DNA from: Rhizobium sp. NZLR1
GTDB taxonomy: Bacteria > Pseudomonadota > Alphaproteobacteria > Rhizobiales > Rhizobiaceae
Length of the DNA: 64,000 nucleotides
Direction of reading: 5' to 3'
Assembly (NCBI RefSeq): GCF_017357385.1
Contig: NZ_CP071632.1
Location: 3,677,501 to 3,741,500 of the forward strand
Shown here in pieces: positions 10,201-17,805 of this stretch (position 1 is its first letter; each line of letters begins with the position of its first letter). The notes under the pieces were generated by a model that did no database searches, was not told the DNA's origin, and saw nothing but the letters and a program-made list of their open reading frames with translations. The position numbers and the translations under genes are program-made.

Positions 10201-10359
10201 GCGACAGGCGCGGGTTCGGCGGCACAAAACGCCATCGGTATCGGCGTTCTCGGCGGCATGCTCGCGGCGACGATGCTCGGAATCTTCTTCGTACCGTCCT
10301 TCTTTGTCGTCATTCGACGCATCTTTGCCACACGCGGAAAAAATGCGGCGGGAGTGTGA
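7249..10359 (+). CDS. RND (HAE1) multidrug efflux permease, AcrB/MexB type
   Basis: At 1036 residues this is a full-length hydrophobe/amphiphile efflux permease with 12 predicted membrane helices and two large periplasmic loops. The N-terminus MAKFFIRRPIFAWVIAI is typical. The proton-relay aspartate pair is present in GLLVDDAIVVVENVER (residues about 405-406), and the partner lysine in GLAAKNAILIVEFAKD. It exports drugs, bile-like or plant-derived hydrophobic compounds with proton import. It sits between its adaptor and outer-membrane factor, so a complete tripartite pump is encoded. Confidence 0.96.
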   Translation: MAKFFIRRPIFAWVIAITIMLAGLLAISTLSISQYPDIAPTTVRINATYRGASAETVEKSVTTIIEDGMTGLDDLTYMTSTSSTGSASIQLTFGTSADPDIAQVQVQNKLQLVQSQLPSDVIDAGISVTRSTSSILLVGSLVSTDGKRNSVDLGNIVSTSIEDQIQRLEGVGSINVFGSGYAMRVWLDPFKLLKYQLTPSDVTAAIQAQNTQVSVGSLGAQPAIPGQQINVTITAQSQLTTVADFEHIILKVEKDGATVRLGDVSRIEIGQESYGGNSRYNGQPSTGFAVNLAIGANAIDTAARVRSALAVIGRGLPAGVEITYPYDTTPFVELSIEKVVHTLIEAIVLVFVVLLIFLQNLRATLIPTIAVPVVLLGTFGVLAVTGYSINTLTMFAMVLAIGLLVDDAIVVVENVERIMSEEKLSPLEATEKSMGEITGAIVGIALVLTAVFIPMAFFGGSTGIIYRQFSITIVSAMLLSALVALVLTPALCATMLKPVGEHRKHRVGDWFNRNFTRSTNGYVSTIGYLLKRPIRVMLVFLLVGAGCAYLFTRLPSSFLPQEDQGVLLTIVTTPPGSTTQQTQAVVEKVEKYYRENEKDAVESVFGALGFGFNGSGQNSAIVFTKLKDFSQRTDPVLSAQSVVNRALGSFFKIREAQVFALLPPAIQGLGVSSGFSMYLVDTGGHGNDALTAASKRLIQMGNTSGKIVALRSSNKEVEPQMRIVLDQEKIGAMGVDIAAVNSMLSIIFTGRDVNDFTLNGEIKPVYVEGDAPFRMQPSDLDHWYARNNDGEMVPFSAFTRTEWVKGAPSLARFNAVSAIPLDGASAPGISSGDAMNEMEALTEQLGGGYTVAWQGISYQERLSGSQAPMLYAISVLVVFLCLAALYESWSIPFSVIMAVPVGILGALTAATLFGQANDVYFKVGLLTTIGLAAKNAILIVEFAKDRMESGMGLYEATLEAARLRLRPIIMTSLAFILGVVPLAIATGAGSAAQNAIGIGVLGGMLAATMLGIFFVPSFFVVIRRIFATRGKNAAGV

Positions 10360-10510
10360 TATAAATGCACTGTGATAATGCGGTTCTCGTTGCTACATTG
10401 CGGCCGACTGCTTCGGCATGGTGTTTTTTGGTAGGGCGAGGCGCGACGGCCGTTAGTGAAGCATGAAGCTTCGGACAAGAATTGACTTGCTCGAGTACAG
10501 GAAGAAATGA

Positions 10511-11950
10511 ATGGTATCTCTTCGTATTGCCACACCGGCATTATTGTTATTGTTGTCGGGCTGCGTTGTTGGCCCGGATCATGTTCCTCCTGAGATGCCA
10601 CTGCCCGCCAAATTCGGAGAGGGCAACACCAAGAGCGATGGCGATGTCACCACTGTGGCCTGGTGGAATGCGTTCAACGACCGCAAGCTGGACGGCTATG
10701 TCCAGAGCGGCCTCGACCAGAACCTGTCAATCCAGCAGGCGATCGAACGTATCAATGCGGCTTCCGCCAACGTCACCGTAGCAGGAGCCGGCGGCTTGCC
10801 GAACCTGACAGTCGACGCCTCGCACACGGTCAGCGGCCAGAGCGGTGAGCTGCGCACGCAGTTTGACACACGCAACACCAGCGGCGGCGAAGCACAGCTG
10901 AGCTGGCTGCTCGATATCTTCGGCCTCTACAAACGCAGCACGGAAGGCGCTCTCGCTTCGCTCGATTCCGCTTACGCATCCGCGGACGTTGCCAAGCTCA
11001 CTCTCGTGCAGGACATGGTCTCGAGTTATATCGACGTCCGCTATTTCCAGCAGCGCCTGGCGCTTTCCAAGGCTAACCTGAAGTCTCGCCAGGAGACCTA
11101 CGAACTCACCAAATTCCAGCTTGAAGCTGGTGCCGCCTCGCGTCTCGACGTCGTTCAGGCGGAAGGCTTGGTACAGTCGACGCTCGCCGAAATTCCCGGC
11201 CTCGAAACCAATATCCGCATTTCCGCCCATCACATCGCCACGTTGCTCGGCCTGCCGGCATCAGCTCTCGTCGATGAGCTGCTAAGGGGCGCCGGTCAGC
11301 CTGTGTTCCGCGGCAGCATCACCTCCGGCATCCCCGCGGACCTGATCCGTAACCGTCCTGATATTCGCGTAGCGGAACGTGACCTCGCTGCCGCAACGGC
11401 CAATATCGGCGTTGCCCAGGCGCAGCTTTATCCAAGCATCTCGCTCAGCGGCTCGATTTCGCCGGCCTATATTAATCAGCGCGGCATCCATGGCGGCCTG
11501 TCGCCCTGGTCCTTCGGCCCGACCCTCAACCTGCCGATTCTCGATGGCGGCCGCCTGCGCGCCAACGTCAAATCGGCACAGTCGGATGCTGCTACGGCCT
11601 ATCTCAACTGGAAATCGACCGTGCTGACCGCGATCGAACAGGTCGAGAACGCGCTTTCGGCCGTCCGGCGTGACGCCCGCACGGTCTCGGCACTCCAGGC
11701 ACAGGTAAAGACCACGCAAGAGACGCTCGAACTTTCCACAGCATCCTACAAGGACGGCGCTTCCTCGCTGCTCGACGTTCTCGACGCCCAGCGCCAGGTT
11801 TCGCTTGCCCAAGCAAGCCTTGCCGCAGCCGTCCAGCAGATGGCCAAGGACTATGTCTCGCTGAACGTCGCGGTCGGCGGCGGCTTTGCCCCCGGCGGCA
11901 AGACGACCGTAGCCAACACCACTGTCGTGGTGAAGCCCGCGAAAACCTGA
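10511..11950 (+). CDS. RND efflux outer-membrane factor lipoprotein (OprM/NodT family)
   Basis: This 479-residue TolC-like channel has a lipoprotein signal with lipobox LLSGC (Cys18), then the two OEP repeats typical of NodT/OprM proteins (for example the YEPTK-like coiled segments and DVVQAEGLVQSTLAEI). It opens the outer membrane for the upstream pump. A 151-bp gap after the permease may hold a second promoter. A canonical terminator follows at 11981-12009, which ends the tetR-pump region. Confidence 0.92.
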   Translation: MVSLRIATPALLLLLSGCVVGPDHVPPEMPLPAKFGEGNTKSDGDVTTVAWWNAFNDRKLDGYVQSGLDQNLSIQQAIERINAASANVTVAGAGGLPNLTVDASHTVSGQSGELRTQFDTRNTSGGEAQLSWLLDIFGLYKRSTEGALASLDSAYASADVAKLTLVQDMVSSYIDVRYFQQRLALSKANLKSRQETYELTKFQLEAGAASRLDVVQAEGLVQSTLAEIPGLETNIRISAHHIATLLGLPASALVDELLRGAGQPVFRGSITSGIPADLIRNRPDIRVAERDLAAATANIGVAQAQLYPSISLSGSISPAYINQRGIHGGLSPWSFGPTLNLPILDGGRLRANVKSAQSDAATAYLNWKSTVLTAIEQVENALSAVRRDARTVSALQAQVKTTQETLELSTASYKDGASSLLDVLDAQRQVSLAQASLAAAVQQMAKDYVSLNVAVGGGFAPGGKTTVANTTVVVKPAKT

Positions 11951-11980
11951 TCGGCCGCCTTGTGCCGTCTGACGTACAGA

Positions 11981-12009
11981 GCCCCGCGATCGTCTCGCGG
12001 GGCTTTTTT
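11981..12009 (+). terminator. Rho-independent terminator of the efflux operon
   Basis: The stem is GCCCCGCGA (11981-11989) with TCGCGGGGC (11995-12003), loop of five bases, followed by six T. It lies 30 bases after the outer-membrane factor stop. Confidence 0.9.
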
Positions 12010-12088
12010 CATGTCGACCAAATTTTGTATCCGGATAACTCACATAAGATGAATTGGGAATCGACAAGCGAAAAGAGCTGAGGTAGAG

Positions 12089-12110
12089 CTTGATTAAACG
12101 ATTAATCAAG
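12089..12110. promoter_or_regulatory. LacI-family operator before the purine-salvage operon
   Basis: A 22-bp palindrome has nine-base arms CTTGATTAA (12089-12097) and TTAATCAAG (12102-12110) around an ACGA centre. The exact centre of symmetry falls on CG, the hallmark of LacI-family operators. It lies 13 bases before the start of the LacI-type gene, so self-repression of the whole operon is likely. Confidence 0.75.
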
Positions 12111-12123
12111 AGCGCCGTCGATC

Positions 12124-13167
12124 ATGGCTTCATCGCGTTCGGGACCGAACCTCAGCAGGATAGCAACGTCGCTCGGCGTTTCCGTCGCCACGGTCTCCAA
12201 TGCGTTGTCCGGCAAGGGTCGGGTATCCGGCCAACTGGTTGAAAGGATCCGCGAGCATGCGGCCGAACTCGGTTATGTCCCGAGCCAGGCCGGGCGGGCC
12301 CTGAGGACCGGCCGCAGCGGCGTTCTCGGCCTGGTGCTGCCCGATATCGCCAATCCGCTGTTCCCGAAAATTGCCCAGGCGATCGAATTCGCCGCTTCCG
12401 CCGCCGGTTACGGCGTGCTGATCGCCGATTCCCGCGGCGATGTCGCCAAGCAGACCGAGGCGATCAATCGGCTGGTCGAGCGCGGCGTCGACGGCATGGT
12501 CATCATTCCCCGCCGCGCCACTCGCATTTCCGCCGCCGCCTGCCCGGTCGCCGTTATCGACACCGCGTCGACGCCAGGCAATACCGTTGCCGCCGACCAT
12601 TGGCAGGGCGGGTGCGAAATCGCCGGCCATCTCGCCAGCCTCGGCCATCGCCGCATCCTCATCATCGGCAACAATCAGGAATCCAACGTCCAGAATGACC
12701 GCGCCGGCGGCATCCGCTCCGGCATGCGCCCGGGCATGCATTCGGAAACACTGTGGATCGAGAGACTGGAGCAGGATGGCGGCAGCGGCTGCCCGCTCGG
12801 TCTCGCCGAAAAAGTCAGGCAGGGGTTCACCGCCTTCGCAGCACTCTCCGACCTGCAGGCGCTGCGCGCGCTGACGGAGCTGCAGCAGGCCGGCATCAAC
12901 ATTCCGGCCGACGTCAGCGTCACCGGCTTCGACGACCTCATTTGGTCGCCGGTCGTCACGCCGTCGCTGACGACGGTTCGTATGGATATGGACGCTATTG
13001 CCGGGATTGCCGTGTCGGCGCTGGTGGATACCATAAGAAAAAGCAGCATGCGGCAAGGCATGCTGGTTACCGCCGAGATCAATCGCGTCGCGATGCAGCT
13101 GATCGTCCGCCAATCATCCGGGCCTGCGCACCCGGCACCAAAAACCTCAGAGATGGAGAACACGTAA
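12124..13167 (+). CDS. LacI-family transcriptional regulator of the purine operon
   Basis: This 347-residue regulator has an N-terminal helix-turn-helix (LSRIATSLGVSVATVSNALS, residues about 10-29), a hinge helix (SQAGRALRTGRSG) and a periplasmic-binding-protein-like sensor domain. It is the first gene of an operon with an ABC transporter, a nucleoside hydrolase and adenine deaminase, so the effector is probably a purine base or nucleoside. The ATG at 12124 has no clear Shine-Dalgarno. The stop is followed after one base by the next start, which points to translational coupling. Confidence 0.9.
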   Translation: MASSRSGPNLSRIATSLGVSVATVSNALSGKGRVSGQLVERIREHAAELGYVPSQAGRALRTGRSGVLGLVLPDIANPLFPKIAQAIEFAASAAGYGVLIADSRGDVAKQTEAINRLVERGVDGMVIIPRRATRISAAACPVAVIDTASTPGNTVAADHWQGGCEIAGHLASLGHRRILIIGNNQESNVQNDRAGGIRSGMRPGMHSETLWIERLEQDGGSGCPLGLAEKVRQGFTAFAALSDLQALRALTELQQAGINIPADVSVTGFDDLIWSPVVTPSLTTVRMDMDAIAGIAVSALVDTIRKSSMRQGMLVTAEINRVAMQLIVRQSSGPAHPAPKTSEMENT

Positions 13168-13168
13168 G

Positions 13169-14191
13169 ATGAAAAAAGCTCTCATTGCCTCGGCAGCGCT
13201 CGCTGCCCTGTCTCCGCTTGGAGCGGCCGCAGCCGATCGCACGCTGACCATTTCCGTCTATGCCTTTGCACAAGACGATTTCAAGACGCTGGTCTACGAT
13301 CCCTTCGAGGCCAAATGCGGCTGCAAGCTGGTGGTCGAGACCGGCAACAGCGTCGAGCGTCTGGCCAAGCTGGAAGCCAACAAGGCCAATCCCGTCATAG
13401 ATCTTGCCGCCGTTTCCATGGCCGATGCGCTGGCCGCCTCGCGCGCCGGCCTGATCGACAAGATCGACACCGCCAAGCTCCCCAATTTTGCCAAACTCTA
13501 CGACGTCGCCAAGGACCCGAATGGCGACGGCATGAGCGTCGGTTATACCTTCTATGCCACCTCGATCGCCTATCGGTCCGACAAGATGAAGATCGATTCC
13601 TGGAACGATCTCTTGAAGCCGGAATATGTCGGGCACGTAGCCTTTCCGAACGTGACCACCAATCAGGGCCCGCCGGCGCTCTACATGCTGGGCTTGGCCC
13701 TTGGTAAGGATACGCCCGATCTGAAGGGACCCATCGAGGCGCTGGGCGAAAAGAAGGACGAGGTCGTCACCTTCTATGAAAAATCCTCGCAACTGGTGCA
13801 GCTGATGCAGCAGGAGGAGATCTGGGCAGCCCCGATCGGCCGTTTCTCCTGGGCCGGCTTCACCAAGCTCGACGTGCCGGTCGCCTGGGCGACACCGAAG
13901 GAGGGCCAGACCGGCGGCATGAATGTGTTGGTGCTGACCAAGGGTTCGAAGAACCAGGACCTCGCTTTGCAGTTCATGGATTTCTGGCTCTCGACCGATA
14001 TCCAGACCAAGCTCGCCGAAAAGCTGATCGACAGCCCCGCCAACCGCGAGGTCAAGCTTTCCGAGGCAGCAGCCAACAACCTTACCTATGGCGAGGAAAC
14101 CGCCAAGAGCCTCAAGCTGATCCCCTCCGCCGTCGCCCTCGACAACCGCGCCGGCTGGCTGAAGACATGGAACGAAAAGGTCGGCCAATAA
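13169..14191 (+). CDS. ABC transporter extracellular solute-binding protein (PotD/family 1 type)
   Basis: This 340-residue periplasmic binding protein has a cleavable signal peptide (MKKALIASAALAALSPLGAA, cut near AAA-AD). The body resembles family 1 / spermidine-putrescine-type binding proteins (SVGYTFYATSIAYRSDKMK, INSPANREVKL-like end region). It delivers substrate to the permeases encoded next. By family the ligand would be a polyamine or similar, but all neighbours act on purines, so a purine nucleoside or base is more likely. A GC hairpin at 14209-14230 after the gene would favour more binding protein than permease. Confidence 0.85.
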   Translation: MKKALIASAALAALSPLGAAAADRTLTISVYAFAQDDFKTLVYDPFEAKCGCKLVVETGNSVERLAKLEANKANPVIDLAAVSMADALAASRAGLIDKIDTAKLPNFAKLYDVAKDPNGDGMSVGYTFYATSIAYRSDKMKIDSWNDLLKPEYVGHVAFPNVTTNQGPPALYMLGLALGKDTPDLKGPIEALGEKKDEVVTFYEKSSQLVQLMQQEEIWAAPIGRFSWAGFTKLDVPVAWATPKEGQTGGMNVLVLTKGSKNQDLALQFMDFWLSTDIQTKLAEKLIDSPANREVKLSEAAANNLTYGEETAKSLKLIPSAVALDNRAGWLKTWNEKVGQ

Positions 14192-14208
14192 GGCCTGTCT
14201 GAGAACCG

Positions 14209-14230
14209 GTCCCGGCTCCTCTGCCGGGAC
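14209..14230 (+). promoter_or_regulatory. intercistronic hairpin after the binding-protein gene
   Basis: Arms GTCCCGGC (14209-14216) and GCCGGGAC (14223-14230) pair perfectly with a six-base loop and no T-run. Such hairpins after ABC binding-protein genes protect the upstream mRNA or attenuate the downstream part. Confidence 0.55.
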
Positions 14231-14258
14231 AATCCTCTGTCCGCTCGAAAGGCGCCTC

Positions 14259-15086
14259 ATGTTCCAGAACCGCGCAGAAGCCCTGGCGCTTGCCCTGCCG
14301 GCAGCCGTCTTTGCGACCCTGGTCTTCCTGCTGCCCGTCGCGATCCTGCTGTCGGAGGGCTTCCATGCCGGCGGCGGCTGGACGCTGTCGGCCTATGCCG
14401 GTTTCTTCTCTGAGGCGCTGAACCGCACCGTTTTCCTGCGCAGCTTCCGGCTCGGCCTCGAAGTCACAGCTGTCTCGGCGGTCATCGGTTATGCCGCAGC
14501 CTTCGCCATCGTCCACCTGCCGCCGAATGGCAAGGGCCGTATGATCGGCCTAGTCACCTTGCCGCTGATGATCTCTCCGGTGGCGCGCACCTATGCCTGG
14601 ATCGTCATTCTCGGCCGCACCGGGATCGTCAACCAGGCGATAGCGCGCCTGGGTCTCAGCGCCGAGCCGCTGCGGCTGCTGTTCACCGAAACCGCCGTCT
14701 TCATCGGTCTCTTGCAACTCTTTCTGCCTTTGATGATCCTGTCGCTGATCAGCTCCCTCGAGAACATGCCGAAGGATGCGATCCCCGCCGCCCGCGTGCT
14801 TGGCGCCAACTGGTTCCAGGTCTTCTGGAAGGTCATCCTGCCGCTGACCACGGAAGGCCTCGTCGTCGGCGGCACGCTTGTCTTCACCGGATCGCTGACC
14901 GCCTACATCACCCCGGCCGTGCTTGGCGGTTCAAAGGTGCTGATGCTGGAAACGCTGCTGTATCAGCAGGTTTCCGTCGCCAATGATTTCGTCTCGGCAA
15001 GCGTCATTGCCTTCATTCTGATCATCATGAGCTTTGCGGCCAACATCCTGCTGAAACGTCTTGCGACGGCGAGGAACCGCCGATGA
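14259..15086 (+). CDS. ABC transporter permease (PotB type)
   Basis: This 275-residue inner-membrane permease has about six helices and the EAA cytoplasmic loop (DAIPAARVLGANWFQVFWKV) that contacts the ATPase. It is the first of two permeases. The start ATG has GAAAGG seven bases upstream. Its stop overlaps the next start (ATGA), so the two permeases are co-translated and probably form a heterodimer. Confidence 0.9.
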   Translation: MFQNRAEALALALPAAVFATLVFLLPVAILLSEGFHAGGGWTLSAYAGFFSEALNRTVFLRSFRLGLEVTAVSAVIGYAAAFAIVHLPPNGKGRMIGLVTLPLMISPVARTYAWIVILGRTGIVNQAIARLGLSAEPLRLLFTETAVFIGLLQLFLPLMILSLISSLENMPKDAIPAARVLGANWFQVFWKVILPLTTEGLVVGGTLVFTGSLTAYITPAVLGGSKVLMLETLLYQQVSVANDFVSASVIAFILIIMSFAANILLKRLATARNRR

Positions 15087-15862
15087 GCCTCCGCCTGTTT
15101 TCGCCCATCGTGCTTTTCCTGCTGCTGGTCTTTCTGATCGGTCCGTTCCTGATCATCATTGCCGCTTCGTTATCGGCCGGCGATACGCTGGCCTTTCCGC
15201 CACAAGGCCTGTCGCTGCGGTGGGTCATGAAGGTGTTCACCGTCGAGAGTTTCCGCGACAGCTTCGCCATGTCGATGTTCCTCGCCGTGTTCGGAACGCT
15301 CGCCGCCCTCGTCCTCGGCATCCCGGCCGCCTACGCGCTCTCCCGCTACCGGCTGCCCGCGGCCGAGACCGTCCGCACCATCGTCTCGCTGCCGATTATC
15401 GTGCCGGGCATCATCGTCGGCCTGTCGCTGCTGCGTTATCTCGTCGTGCCCTTCGGTTTCGACATCACGCTGGCACTCTTCTTCGCCCATACGGCCCTCG
15501 TACTGCCCTATGCCGTGCGCGTCGTCTCGGCGAGCCTCGACAATCTGCGCTCGGACATCGAGGAGGCCGCCGTCCTGCTCGGCTCCTCCAGACTCGGCGC
15601 TTTTTTCCGCGTGGTGATGCCGAATATCCGCGGCGGCATCCTTGCCGCCTTCATCCTCGGCTTCGTCACCAGCTTCAATCAGGTGCCCGTCTCGCTCTTC
15701 CTTTCCGGTCCCGGCGTCCACACGCTGCCGATCGACATGCTGGGTTACATGGAAACCACCTACGACCCGTCGATCGCGGCGCTTTCCGCCCTCCTCGCCT
15801 TTCTCTCGATGGGCATCGTCTTCCTCGCCGAACGTTTCCTGGGATTCTCGCGCTATGTCTGA
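15083..15862 (+). CDS. ABC transporter permease (PotC type)
   Basis: This 259-residue second permease has about six helices and an EAA loop (EEAAVLLGSSRLGAFFRVVM). It starts inside the stop of the first permease and its end overlaps the ATPase gene start by eight bases, a tight translationally coupled layout. It forms the membrane channel with the preceding permease. Confidence 0.9.
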   Translation: MSLRLFSPIVLFLLLVFLIGPFLIIIAASLSAGDTLAFPPQGLSLRWVMKVFTVESFRDSFAMSMFLAVFGTLAALVLGIPAAYALSRYRLPAAETVRTIVSLPIIVPGIIVGLSLLRYLVVPFGFDITLALFFAHTALVLPYAVRVVSASLDNLRSDIEEAAVLLGSSRLGAFFRVVMPNIRGGILAAFILGFVTSFNQVPVSLFLSGPGVHTLPIDMLGYMETTYDPSIAALSALLAFLSMGIVFLAERFLGFSRYV

Positions 15863-16880
15863 TGCCTATCTTCAACTCGACAAGCTGACGCTTACCTATG
15901 GCGACACGGTCGCGGTCAGCAATCTCGACCTTACGATCGGCAAGGGCGAGCTCGTTGCCCTTCTCGGCCCCTCAGGCTGCGGCAAGACGACGACGATGCG
16001 GGCGATCGCCGGTCTGCTGAGGCCTACCTCCGGCCGTATCAGCCTCGATGGAGCCGATATCACCCGCGTCTCGGCCAACAAGCGCGCCGTCGGGCTCGTC
16101 TTCCAGTCCTACGCGCTTTTCCCGCATCTGACGGTTTATGAGAACGTCGCCTTCGGTTTGCGCCTCAAGGGTATCTCGGGCGCAGATCTCGACGCCCGTG
16201 TCGCCTCCGGCTTGAAATCGGTCGGCCTGTCGGCTTTCGCCCGCCGCAAGCCCGCCGAACTCTCCGGCGGCCAGCAGCAGCGCGTGGCGCTCGCCCGCTC
16301 GATGGTGATGGAGCCGAAAGTTCTGCTGCTCGACGAGCCGCTTTCCAATCTCGACGCCCGCCTTCGCCTTGAGATGCGCGCCGAATTGCAGCGGGTACAG
16401 AAGGAGACCGGCGTCACCATGATCTTCGTCACCCACGACCAGGTGGAGGCCTTGGCGCTTGCCGACCGCATCGTCGTGATGTTGAACGGGGGCATCGAAC
16501 AAATCGGCACGCCGGAAGAGATCTACAACAATCCGGCCTCTGCCTTCGTCGCCGATTTCGTCGGCTTCGAGAATGTCTTCCCGCTGAAGGATGGAAAGCT
16601 TGTGACAACGAACGGCCCGATCGCCCTTTCCGGCCCCGCACCGCAAGCTGCGGCGGGCCTCGCCTGGCGGCCACGCAAAGTGATCCTCGGCTCGGGCACC
16701 TTTCAAGGCACCGTGCGCGGCACGTCTTTCGCAGGCAACACACGCGAATATCTCCTCGATACCGCGCTCGGCCCGATCAAGGCCGAGATTGATGCCGGTC
16801 TGCCGCCGCATGAGATCGGCAGCGCGCTCGCCTTCGACCTGCCGGTTGCCGGCGCGGCCAGCCTCAAGCGGTTCGGGTGA
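15855..16880 (+). CDS. ABC transporter ATPase (PotA type)
   Basis: This 341-residue ATPase powers the importer. Walker A GPSGCGKTT, Q-loop, signature LSGGQQQR, Walker B VLLLDEP and the switch His in FVTHD are all intact. A TOBE-like C-terminal domain follows from about residue 270, as in PotA/MalK-type importers. The ATG at 15855 overlaps the permease end. A longer open frame begins at 15642, but it lies inside the permease gene and is not used. Confidence 0.93.
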   Translation: MSDAYLQLDKLTLTYGDTVAVSNLDLTIGKGELVALLGPSGCGKTTTMRAIAGLLRPTSGRISLDGADITRVSANKRAVGLVFQSYALFPHLTVYENVAFGLRLKGISGADLDARVASGLKSVGLSAFARRKPAELSGGQQQRVALARSMVMEPKVLLLDEPLSNLDARLRLEMRAELQRVQKETGVTMIFVTHDQVEALALADRIVVMLNGGIEQIGTPEEIYNNPASAFVADFVGFENVFPLKDGKLVTTNGPIALSGPAPQAAAGLAWRPRKVILGSGTFQGTVRGTSFAGNTREYLLDTALGPIKAEIDAGLPPHEIGSALAFDLPVAGAASLKRFG

Positions 16881-16884
16881 GATC

Positions 16885-17805
16885 ATGGGCGTCTGGATCG
16901 ACACCGACATGGGCTTCGACGACATCGCCGCCATTCTGGTGGTGGGTCAATCGGAATTTGACATCGACGGCGTATCGCTGGTCTTCGGCAATACGCCACT
17001 GCCGCAGGTGAAAACCAATGCCGCCTCCGCTGCCATTGCCTTCGGCTGGAAATTCCCGATCCACACCGGTCGCGCCATGCCTGTTCTCGGCAAGCTCGAA
17101 ACCGCTCAGGCGATCCTCGGCGAAACCGGCATCCCGACCATCGGCAGGAGCCTGCCGGAGGCCCCCGCTCTTGCTGAAAGCGATGCCTTTGCAGCGCTTT
17201 GCCGGTGGTTGGAAGATCAGGGCCAGCACCGTATGCTGGCGCTCGGGCCCCTCACCAATATCGCCGCCGTGGCGCTCGCTCGCCCCGATCTTGCCGCCCG
17301 TATCAGCGAACTCGTCTGGATGGGCGGCGGCGTCACCTCAGGCAACCATACGGCGTCTGCCGAGTTCAACGCGCTCGCCGATCCCGAGGCCCTGTCGATC
17401 GTCATCGCCCATGGCCTGCCGCTGCGCATGGTCGATCTCGATCTCTGCCGCAAGGTGCTGGCAAGGCCGGAGGATGCCGAGCCGGTGCGCGATGCCGGCG
17501 GCGCCAATGCCGATCTGATCGCCGATATGTTTTCGGGTTATATCCGCATCGGCACCAGCCGCGGCCGCCCGGGCATGGCGATCTACGATCCCACAGCCGC
17601 CGTCGCCTTCGTCGCTGCCGATGTCGTCAGCTTCCGGCCCGCGCGTATCGACGTCGAACTGCAGGGCGCCTTGACCCGTGGCCGCACCGTCGTCGAGACC
17701 CGCGCCACGCATGCAGCCTTCAATGCCCAGTTTGCCGCCGACATCGATGCCGACAGGGCGCGTGTCATTATCCTTGAAGCCCTGGTCAACGAGGCCCGGA
17801 AGTGA
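16885..17805 (+). CDS. inosine-uridine preferring-type nucleoside hydrolase
   Basis: This 306-residue enzyme cleaves the N-glycosidic bond of nucleosides, giving base plus ribose. The calcium-binding signature DTDMGFDD is at residues 6-13. The family LGPLTNIAAVALARP motif and the substrate segment GGNHTASAEFN-like (ASAEFNALADPEA) are present. ATG 16885 sits four bases after the ATPase stop. Together with the following adenine deaminase it would turn imported adenosine-type nucleosides into adenine and then hypoxanthine. Confidence 0.92.
   Translation: MGVWIDTDMGFDDIAAILVVGQSEFDIDGVSLVFGNTPLPQVKTNAASAAIAFGWKFPIHTGRAMPVLGKLETAQAILGETGIPTIGRSLPEAPALAESDAFAALCRWLEDQGQHRMLALGPLTNIAAVALARPDLAARISELVWMGGGVTSGNHTASAEFNALADPEALSIVIAHGLPLRMVDLDLCRKVLARPEDAEPVRDAGGANADLIADMFSGYIRIGTSRGRPGMAIYDPTAAVAFVAADVVSFRPARIDVELQGALTRGRTVVETRATHAAFNAQFAADIDADRARVIILEALVNEARK

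Noticed and set aside
8029..10227. Minus-strand open frames opposite the RND permease
   Set aside because: Charged, low-complexity translations without family features. They are shadows of the real gene.
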